A stretch of 11,551 nucleotides of DNA, taken from the NCBI GenBank assembly GCA_052117325.1, contig JBQKJJ010000033.1; one strand, given 5' to 3'. Shown here one piece after another: positions 1-7,400 of the stretch. The DNA is from CAG-964 sp902789345. GTDB lineage: Bacteria > Bacillota > Clostridia > Oscillospirales > Acutalibacteraceae. The position numbers and the translations under genes are program-made. The notes under the pieces are model-generated. The model was not told the DNA's origin, did no database searches, and saw only the letters and a list, made by a program, of their open reading frames with translations. Position 1 is the first letter of the stretch. Each line of letters opens with the position of its first letter.

Positions 1-303
1 CTCTGGAACATATCCTGAAGTTATAACATACTCTGTATCTGTTTCGCCTATTATGCCAACTCTTCTTCCTTTATATTTTCCCCGATTTCCTATTCTGCAA
101 AACCATTCAACATCTTTTTTAGGTACAATTTTGATGTATTTTCCAACATCATAAAATTTGTTTTGTCCAAAATAAGGATTTTTTTCAAAACCGTTTCTTT
201 CAAAATCTTCTACGTCAGGTGACCGCAGTAGCACTGTTGTATCACGAGTAGCACATCTATAAATTTTTCCTCTGTATTTACAATAATATCCCTTTCTTAT
301 CAT
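1..303 (-). CDS. Probable immunity protein for the adjacent toxin (3' end outside window)
   Basis: This leftward reading frame opens with ATG at 303 and stays open to the window edge, giving 101 codons without a stop. The product is small, basic and aromatic-rich, with no signal peptide or membrane segment, so it should be cytoplasmic. It begins MIRKGYYCKYRGKIYRC. Two stretches look like copies of one beta-rich unit: residues 6-27 (YYCKYRGKIYRC followed by TTVLLRS) and about 75-97 (RGKYKGRRVGI followed by TEYVITSG). This suggests tandem SH3-like half-barrels. It starts 5 bp after the stop of the toxin-like gene. Its AGGAG ribosome site (314-318) lies inside that gene's last codons, so translation is probably coupled. 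Size, position and lack of a signal fit the immunity partner of a polymorphic toxin. I recognise the style of such proteins but cannot name the family, and the function is inferred mainly from context. Confidence 0.6.
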   Translation of the reverse strand, partial: MIRKGYYCKYRGKIYRCATRDTTVLLRSPDVEDFERNGFEKNPYFGQNKFYDVGKYIKIVPKKDVEWFCRIGNRGKYKGRRVGIIGETDTEYVITSGYVPE

Positions 304-308
304 AATTA

Positions 309-860
309 TCAATCTCCTATTATTTTAAAAAAGCCAACATCATCAAATATGGCATACAGTATTTCTTCGCCGCTGTCTGTTATTTTGTACATTTCAGCAC
401 CCTCTCGTAATTGTACTCCTACGTCATCAATACTTCTTGCAACATACTCAGGAATTACGGTTTTTCCCTGCTCTAGTATACTATACGGTTTTGTAGTACC
501 AATATCCAGCTTTGATGCTGACGATATAAAGCCTGTACCTGTATATGGGTATTTCCAACCTAGGTTGCCAAGCTCACTACTCCTTACTGACTTTACAATT
601 TTTTCTGTCGTATCATCTGAAGTAAACCTTATTGCATACATTGTGGCATCTTTCGTTCCCGGATCGGCAAATGGATTTTTACCCGTGTAATCTAACCTTA
701 GGCCGTTGTATACATCAGTATATGTCTTCAGGCCCTGAGTATCTGAAAATTTTGCAACCGAACCGGTAATGGTTGTTCTTTCACCGGACAGATACTTCAT
801 AGCTGTATCAGGGTCAACTACCTTCTGCATAACTGTAGTGTTGGTAGGGTCAGGTATAGC
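309..860 (-). other. C-terminal toxin-like domain
   Basis: This covers the last ~183 residues of the lipoprotein. Landmarks are KYLSGE (1217-1222), LRLDY (1249-1253), MYAIRF (1269-1274), PYTGTGF followed by SS (1300-1308), IPEYV (1331-1335) and GAEMYKI (1349-1355). The pattern recalls tips of exported Bacillota polymorphic toxins that carry similar KYLSG / PYTGTGF / IPEY landmarks. The arrangement of strands with an early KYLSG-type segment, a GTGFISS segment and a late GAEMYKI strand could be an ADP-ribosyltransferase-like fold. I cannot place the catalytic Arg/His, STS and Glu with confidence, so the activity is left open. No HNH, metallopeptidase or other nuclease motif is visible. Confidence 0.5.
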
Positions 861-3800
861 ATTTCTCATAGCTTTTATATTATCTAATGTACCCAGTACT
901 TCCAACTCGTCATAGGTCTTCATAGTAGCTGATTTAAATTCATTGGCTGTTTTAAAGCCATTGCTTTTTGCTATACTGCCATATGTATCGGTAAAACTTT
1001 TTGTAGATGCTATTTTCTTTGCGGTAAACTGAGAATTCAGAACCTGCTGTGCGGCTTTATTATTCTTTATTCCTCGTCTTCCGTATGAATCCGGTTTTAT
1101 TCCCAAATCATCTGCAAGCTTATTAATATTGGTTGGATCTACGCCCTTTTTTACCGCCTTTATTGCGTCATCACCGTGATTTTCGACAGCTCTAACAGCA
1201 CTACTGCCGTAGGTGTTGATTATATCTATTACATCACTGCCGTGGCGGTTGATAAGCATTACGGCGTCTCCACCATAGTTTGACACAGCCTTTAGACCTT
1301 TTTGACCAAAGCGTTGGTATATATCTACAGCGTAATCACCCGACTTTACAATAGCCTTTTCTGCTGTGCTGCCATAGTCAGACACCATTTTAATCATAGT
1401 GTCCACATTACCTTTGGACTTGCCCATTGCCTTTATTAGGTCGTCAGAATAAGAGAGATATTCGTCGCCTATTGACATAAATTTAGTCAACAGCTCGTCT
1501 GACAGGCCTAGTGATGATTTTTTAGCTAACCATTCGTATGCGTCGTCACTGCTTTCAATAAAGGCTTTTATTGTGTCGTTTGAAATACCGCTTTTTTTCA
1601 ACTTCTTTAACATCTTGGTTAAATCTGTTGGGTCTGCGGTTTTCTTTAACAGCTTTTCAGCTAACTCTTCACCCAGTGCTTTAACCACTTTGTTTTTAGC
1701 TACAAACTTTACTGCTCGTTTAGCTACACCGCCAAGCAACGCACCGCCTACTCCAAATCCAACATTGAAGTATGCATTTGTTATTAACTGCTTTCCGGCC
1801 TCTTCGTCACCATTCATATATGCTGTCATAAGCTGAATGGACGAAATATAGTCACTAATCGCCGCAATAACCAAAGCTGTCATTATTGACGCTACTATTA
1901 CGCCCAGTACAATACCTACTACTCCTCCGACTGCAAAAGCTGAAAGCATTGTCGGTATCATATTAATTACCTGTATAAGGTCTGCTATTGCAAAGCCTAT
2001 GTCAACAAGATATGCAAGCGTAACTTTGCCGGAGGTTGAACCACCGCTAAGTCCGCCGGAAATCATATATGCGGCTCCGCCTGTTTTCGGGTCGGTTATT
2101 ATGTATCCGTAACCCTCCCATTCATCAACTGTCAGCTTATCAGAATGTATGGTTACTATTTTACCCGAATTTACCGCATTGGTAATTTCACGCATTGTAT
2201 CGCTATCTGCATTTAGCTTTGATTTTTCTTTTTCAAAGTTTGCAGATGACAGCATTAACAGTGACTGTTTTTCCTGCATTGCGGTATTTAACAATGAAAT
2301 TGTTGATATACCTTTTTCACCGGTTACTTCTTCCCAAATGAGGCTTTCGTAATATGAGGATATTACTCCGGAAGTACTTACGAATGTGTACTCACTGTCT
2401 TTGTCACCGTTTCTGCTTACAGCCGACACTAAATTTAGGTCTATATCTATATACAGACTACCCTCGTTTATTCCCACGGTTGTGTTAAACATACTGCTTG
2501 TTCTAACACTATAGCCTGTCATTCCCACACTAAGTGAACGGGTCGAAGAAATATTCTCTTTTTCGGCAAGTAAAGAATTTGATATATCTATTTGAGCATA
2601 ATATGTCTTTCCTGCAAAGTCAAGAATTTTTCCTAAATATTCATCCGAATAAACATTGTCTGTATTTACGCTGCCGGATATACTCTTAGCCTCGTCCATA
2701 GCCTTTGTGATTTCGGCCGATGTTATATTCTGCATATCCTCTGTTATTTGATAAACAGAGCCTGCTGTTATTGGGTTAGTTACAACATTTGTTTTGCCCT
2801 CAGAATATACATTCATTTTAAAGGTTTGTGATGAACCAAGTGTTACTGCCGGTCCTGTTCCCACAACCTCACCGTCAAGCTTTAGCTGTGGTACCATCTT
2901 AACCAAATATGCAGGCACTTCAAAGATTGAACCGTACTTTGCTATTATCTCTTCATCACTTTTGGTTTCAGGGGCATATTCAATTACAAGCCTTTTGCTG
3001 TATATGTCCAGAGCTTTTAGCTTTGAGATTTTCTCACCATCAATTATAAATTCAATACTGTCACATTGGTTTTCATCTATGGCATTGTACTCTTTTGTAA
3101 TTGATTCAACAGAATACTGCAGAGAAAGAGGAAGATATGTAAGAGACTCTTCTACAATTTTTCTTGTATTTAAAACAACCCCTTCGCCTGAATGTTCTTC
3201 TTCGATTTTAGTAAGCTTGTCATACAATTTATTAACATCGGCATCAGTTGTAGTTGCTGAAATTGATAAATCATCTTCTGACAATCCAAACTTTTCAAGA
3301 TCGTCATATAATCCCTTAACTCTTGTATATTCCTTTACGCTGGTATCAAGCGCAACCCACATCTTATCGCCGGAGTTGTTTCCTGCACCTCTATAATCAG
3401 TATATGGTACATATGCTTCTACCCAAGTTTGCTCCACTACAAATCCAACAGTTTTGCCGCCTGTAATAAGTGCCGTTACAGGTCGTCCGGATGAGGCTAA
3501 AATTGTTCCTGCTGATTTTATATCTTCGGCAGATGTTAGCTTCATTGCCTGATTTGCGTCTATAACTGCCTTACCTGTAACATACTTTGCCGGATATTTT
3601 AAATATCTGAGCATCGCAATTAGCAAGCTTGCCTGGTCAACATCATTACCCGCATTACTTTCAAAGGTTGCTACCGCACCTTTTCGTGAGCCTGAATAGC
3701 ATTCGTAATTTACTTTGTTTTTTATGTACGAATACACATTCAGCGGTGTTTTCAGCTCATCAGCCAACGCTTTCACATCATCGGTAAGCTGTGTTTCATC

Positions 3801-4445
3801 TGTAAATTCCAGAGAGCTGTCATCGGGCTGAGATGTTCCCACAGCCTCAATGCTGTTTTTGGTATAAGCCTCAAAGCTATTTATTTCTTTACTCTTTGGC
3901 TCTACGCTTTTTATTGCATTTGACTGAAAGTCATTACTTGTAGTTGATATATTATTTTGAGCAAAAGCTTTAGATATTATTTCTACATTTTCCTTGTACT
4001 CAGCGCTTTTAGGGCTGTCAGCATTTTTTAATACAGCATCAACAGCCGCAACAAGTTCTTTTGATTTACTTTCTAAATTGGTTGTAAAATCATCTTGCCT
4101 TTTAACTATTGTCTGATCAGCATCGGAAATGTTTTGCCGAGTTTCATTGTTGTAGTCATTAATGCTTGTAACAAGCTCTTCTACTGATTCTTTAAGTGAT
4201 GCACCTAATTTTTTTATTTCTGTTACATTTCCACTGTCCAATGCATTATTAAAATCACTATATGCATCAACTAATTTGTTGCCATTCTCTTCCAGCAGTG
4301 TATCACTGTATGTTGGCGTATATATATTGCTGAGATTTACACTGCTGTTGGCATTGCAACCGCTTAAGCAAAAACTAATTGTTGATGAAATTAAAGTAAC
4401 AATCAATGTTAGCGCCGTGGATTTTTTCAATAATTTTTTAATCAT
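309..4445 (-). CDS. Lipoprotein with degenerate transglutaminase-like domain and C-terminal toxin-like tip
   Basis: I number residues from the ATG at 4443-4445 (1378 aa), which has GAGG 6 nt upstream. An in-frame ATG at 4457 would add four residues but has a poor ribosome site. The N-terminus is a lipoprotein signal peptide with lipobox LSGC (Cys30), so the protein should be membrane-tethered outside the cell. Residues 31-195 are helical and coiled-coil-like. Residues about 234-376 resemble a transglutaminase core (DQASLLIAMLRYLKYPAKYV, then QTWVEAYVPY, then WVALDTS), but the Cys and His positions are substituted. A GYGYIITDP...AAYMISGGLSGG motif lies at 778-802. A hydrophobic stretch follows (809-867), then a Gly-rich one (892-907). 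Seven 11-residue repeats occupy 1024-1100. The end, about 1196-1378, looks like a toxin tip. I see no YD/RHS repeats. The order (export signal, trunk, hydrophobic pretoxin, variable tip, small downstream gene) is that of a polymorphic toxin. The toxin role is inferred. Confidence 0.8.
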   Translation of the reverse strand: MIKKLLKKSTALTLIVTLISSTISFCLSGCNANSSVNLSNIYTPTYSDTLLEENGNKLVDAYSDFNNALDSGNVTEIKKLGASLKESVEELVTSINDYNNETRQNISDADQTIVKRQDDFTTNLESKSKELVAAVDAVLKNADSPKSAEYKENVEIISKAFAQNNISTTSNDFQSNAIKSVEPKSKEINSFEAYTKNSIEAVGTSQPDDSSLEFTDETQLTDDVKALADELKTPLNVYSYIKNKVNYECYSGSRKGAVATFESNAGNDVDQASLLIAMLRYLKYPAKYVTGKAVIDANQAMKLTSAEDIKSAGTILASSGRPVTALITGGKTVGFVVEQTWVEAYVPYTDYRGAGNNSGDKMWVALDTSVKEYTRVKGLYDDLEKFGLSEDDLSISATTTDADVNKLYDKLTKIEEEHSGEGVVLNTRKIVEESLTYLPLSLQYSVESITKEYNAIDENQCDSIEFIIDGEKISKLKALDIYSKRLVIEYAPETKSDEEIIAKYGSIFEVPAYLVKMVPQLKLDGEVVGTGPAVTLGSSQTFKMNVYSEGKTNVVTNPITAGSVYQITEDMQNITSAEITKAMDEAKSISGSVNTDNVYSDEYLGKILDFAGKTYYAQIDISNSLLAEKENISSTRSLSVGMTGYSVRTSSMFNTTVGINEGSLYIDIDLNLVSAVSRNGDKDSEYTFVSTSGVISSYYESLIWEEVTGEKGISTISLLNTAMQEKQSLLMLSSANFEKEKSKLNADSDTMREITNAVNSGKIVTIHSDKLTVDEWEGYGYIITDPKTGGAAYMISGGLSGGSTSGKVTLAYLVDIGFAIADLIQVINMIPTMLSAFAVGGVVGIVLGVIVASIMTALVIAAISDYISSIQLMTAYMNGDEEAGKQLITNAYFNVGFGVGGALLGGVAKRAVKFVAKNKVVKALGEELAEKLLKKTADPTDLTKMLKKLKKSGISNDTIKAFIESSDDAYEWLAKKSSLGLSDELLTKFMSIGDEYLSYSDDLIKAMGKSKGNVDTMIKMVSDYGSTAEKAIVKSGDYAVDIYQRFGQKGLKAVSNYGGDAVMLINRHGSDVIDIINTYGSSAVRAVENHGDDAIKAVKKGVDPTNINKLADDLGIKPDSYGRRGIKNNKAAQQVLNSQFTAKKIASTKSFTDTYGSIAKSNGFKTANEFKSATMKTYDELEVLGTLDNIKAMRNAIPDPTNTTVMQKVVDPDTAMKYLSGERTTITGSVAKFSDTQGLKTYTDVYNGLRLDYTGKNPFADPGTKDATMYAIRFTSDDTTEKIVKSVRSSELGNLGWKYPYTGTGFISSASKLDIGTTKPYSILEQGKTVIPEYVARSIDDVGVQLREGAEMYKITDSGEEILYAIFDDVGFFKIIGD
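314..318 (-). promoter_or_regulatory. Ribosome binding site inside the toxin gene's end
   Basis: AGGAG on the minus strand lies 10 nt before the ATG at 303 and overlaps the last sense codons (Ile-Gly-Asp) of the upstream gene. It supports the start chosen for the small gene and suggests translational coupling of toxin and immunity partner. Confidence 0.6.
1146..1376 (-). repeat. Seven tandem 11-residue repeats in the pretoxin region
   Basis: Residues 1024-1100 of the lipoprotein break into seven consecutive 11-residue units with consensus [YHF]-G-x-[DS]-A-[VI]-x-x-[IV]-x-x. Examples are YGGDAVMLINR, HGSDVIDIINT, YGSSAVRAVEN and HGDDAIKAVKK. The spacing is exact, with no insertion or deletion in 77 residues. 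An 11-residue period suggests a regular amphipathic helix or an alpha-helical solenoid. The units have diverged at DNA level, so this is an old, protein-level repeat. It lies between the hydrophobic segment and the toxin-like tip. Confidence 0.85.
1725..2021 (-). other. Hydrophobic, glycine-rich pretoxin segment
   Basis: Residues 809-867 of the lipoprotein are strongly hydrophobic and could form two membrane spans (LAYLVDIGFAIADLIQVI, then VGGVVGIVLGVIVASIMTAL). A Gly-rich stretch follows at 892-907 (YFNVGFGVGGALLGG). Similar hydrophobic glycine-rich segments precede toxin tips in other polymorphic toxins and may help translocation or membrane insertion. That role is inferred from position. 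Confidence 0.55.
3318..3746 (-). other. Transglutaminase-like domain lacking catalytic Cys and His
   Basis: Residues about 234-376 of the lipoprotein follow the transglutaminase-core order: a helix with the nucleophile (here GNDVDQASLL, 266-275), an R-Y-x(3)-PAKYV strand, a strand that normally holds the His (here EQTWVEAYV, Gln339), and W-V-A-L-D (Asp367). Active enzymes have Cys just before the ASLL-type helix and His two residues before the Trp. Here Asp/Val and Gln occupy those places. Only the Asp of the triad survives, so the domain probably serves as a binding or structural module. Confidence 0.65.
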
Positions 4446-4468
4446 TGTTAACCTCATTCTCTATTCTG

Positions 4469-7400
4469 TTATTCCGAATCATTGCCTGTTCCGCTTTTTT
4501 GCCTATCCTTTTTTCGTCTATTCAAATTGCGAATAACACAACCTGTTACTATAAATACACTTAAAAGAATTACAATATTGGTTTTATTGAATCCGGTTTG
4601 AATTAACGATTTTCCATTAGATTCTACTGTATTTTCATTAACCGCTGCAGGCGTTGAAGCCGGAGTTGTACTTGGCGATGTAGGTACAGTCGGTTGCGTA
4701 TTTGTTTCTGCCAGTTGGGTAACAGGCTCAGTTTTTTGCTGTGTTTCTGTTGGTGCTGTTACGGGTTCTGTGCTTTCTGTAGCCTGATTGGTAGGCTCTG
4801 TAGGTTTAACAACTTTTTCAATATCGTATACTGCGGTTACTGTCAGGTCTGATGTTACACAGCTGAAATCAACATCCCACCTACTGAAAGTATATATAGA
4901 GTCAGAGGTATTCTCTTTGCTAGGGTCTTTAGGGGCAACTGCTGCTTTACCGTACTCTACTTCCTGAGTATTCAGCACTGTTCCGTCGTCGTCTACAAAG
5001 GTTACTTTGTATTTGTTTACCTCCGCACTATATACTGCGGTTACTGTTAGGTCTGATGTTACTCGGCTAAAGTCAGTATCCCAACCACTGAAGGTATATG
5101 TGTGCTCTTTGGTATTCTCTTTACCAAAAGAGGTTGGAGCAATTGCCGCTTTGCCGTACTCTACTTCCTGAACATCCAGCACTGTTCCGTCATCGTCTAC
5201 AAAAGTTACTTTGTATTTATTTACCTTGGCACTATATACTGCGGTTACTGTTAGGTCTGATGTTACCAGGCTAAAGTCAGTATCCCAACCACTGAAGGTA
5301 TATGTGTGTTCCTCGGTATTTTCCTTGCCAAAAGAGGTTGGAGCAACTGCTGCCTTGCCGTACTCTACTTCTTGAGTGTCCAGCACCGTTCCGTCGTCAT
5401 CCACAAAGGTTACTGTGTATTTGTTTACCTTGGCACTATATACTGCGGTTACTGTTAGGTCCGATGTTACCCGGCTGAAGTCAGTATCCCAACCGCTAAA
5501 GCTATAAGTATATTGAGCGGTGTTTTCCTTACTTGGTGACTTAGGTGCAACTGCCGACTTACCATATGCTATTTTTTGAACACTTAGCACTGTTCCGTCG
5601 TCGTTTACAAATTTTACATCATACTCGTTTATTTTGTTAATTTCAAAACCATTAACATCAAGCATAATATCCTTTCCGTCCTGCGTGGTCAGAACAAGTA
5701 CAACAGGATAATTACCCAAAGGTAATGCTTCGGTGTTATATAACTCTGAAAAGGCCTTTGTTTCCTTTTTGGATAGATCAAACTTTTCCTCTTCTATGCA
5801 GCCCACTTGCTGTCCGTTCTCATCAAGAACCAATGCTTTTAAGGTCAGGTTTTGACCGTCATCTCCGTTATTTTTAATTGAGAAATTAAATGTCTGTTCT
5901 TTGTCTGACTTTTTTGACACAGATATTTTACCTGTGTATTTTTCACTAAGCTCGGTATAATTTCCAACTACAAATGAAGTTTGACTGGTGCTTAATGCGT
6001 TATCTCCGGACTTTACCGTAGAATTTACAATATAATTACCCGGTTCCAGCTTTTGAGCAAGAACATAATCAGAGTATTCATATTCAGACTCAGGTGACAA
6101 TGAGAAAATTTTTGACAATGTAACTCCGTCACTATTTGATACATCGGATATTTGAATTTCCAATGAAAGGTTATTTAAAAATGTATTTGTGCTTGAATTT
6201 TTAATTACATCTGTAACATATACATCTTCATCTGGTTTGTAGGTATTTTTATCTACTTTAACATTGTTTGTTACATTTCCGTTAGGTAGTATACTTATAG
6301 TAGTTTTTGTGGCGTACAGTAATTCGTCCTCTGTTGAATACCACTTAATAGATACATCATAATCGCCGGATGCATATTTGTCGGTATTCCATTTGTATGT
6401 ACCGCTCCACGGTTTTTCTTTATATACAACAGCTAAAATATCGGCTATCTTTTCAACAAGGTTTCCATCTTTATCCCGTACTTCAAGAATACCGTTAGCT
6501 CGGCATTGGTATGCCGATACCCCGCAGTTTAAATTGATATTTACATCCTCATTAGTTGAATACTGCTTTTTGTTTGTGTATATGTCCGAAGTAAAGTTAA
6601 TATCTTCATCAACAAACACAATATTGTAAGCATATAGCAGCAAATCATCAAATGCCCTTCTGCCAAAACGGTTTGAACTATCATTATAACTATGCTCCCA
6701 GGTTAAAGTAGAACCTATTACAACACCTTTTCCAATAGGATATTCAATAAGAGTAGGCTTATTTTCACCTGCTGTTAATATAACCTTAGTATTTTCAGGC
6801 AAAGTATTTACATCAAAATATCTATGGCTTGCATACTTATTGTATAGTTGCTCGTTCTTCAGTGGAATACCGTCACTAAGCTCTGCATTAACTATAGGAT
6901 GTGTAGGATCGGCAATATAATTATTGTAGATATAATCAACCTCGCCTATCATAACATCACCCGGAATTATTTTTTCACTTATACCTTCTGCCCATCCGGA
7001 ATCACAAACGCCATATACCAAAGTACCTCCATTAGATACAAATGAATCCAACTTTGGCTTTATTTGATACATTGTGTTATAAAAAGCAGTGTTTTGGTCA
7101 TTTGATACATAAATCATTCTGTATATTGACAAATCGTTTTCTTTTGCTTGCTGTGCAGTCATTTTGTCGTACTCTATATTTAGATTGTTTAATACTGTTT
7201 CCGCAGCATTAGAACGCCAAGGAAGACTGTTTTGTATTATAAGTACATCCGCTTTAGATGTTGAGTCAATTACATTCAGAACATTTTCATACTGCCCTAT
7301 TAATTCATCGTTATAAAATATCTCTGTCTTAACTGTAATCGGCTTAGATTTTTCAGGTATAACACTAAATGAAAATGCTTCGCCACTCAACTGTGTGTTA

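Noticed and set aside
2794..3396. A 200-codon rightward open frame, and shorter ones at 349-690, 1573-1836, 2149-2352 and 4162-4536
   Set aside because: They lie antisense within the lipoprotein gene, or run over its start, have Ser/Phe-rich composition typical of shadow frames and have no ribosome binding site that I could see.
309..4445. RHS/YD repeat protein
   Set aside because: The transglutaminase-like start and toxin-like end recall RHS proteins, but no YD-type repeats or RHS core are visible.
6378..7045. Rightward open frames at 6378-6629 and 6848-7045
   Set aside because: They are antisense to the well-supported large surface protein gene and show no domain or ribosome site.
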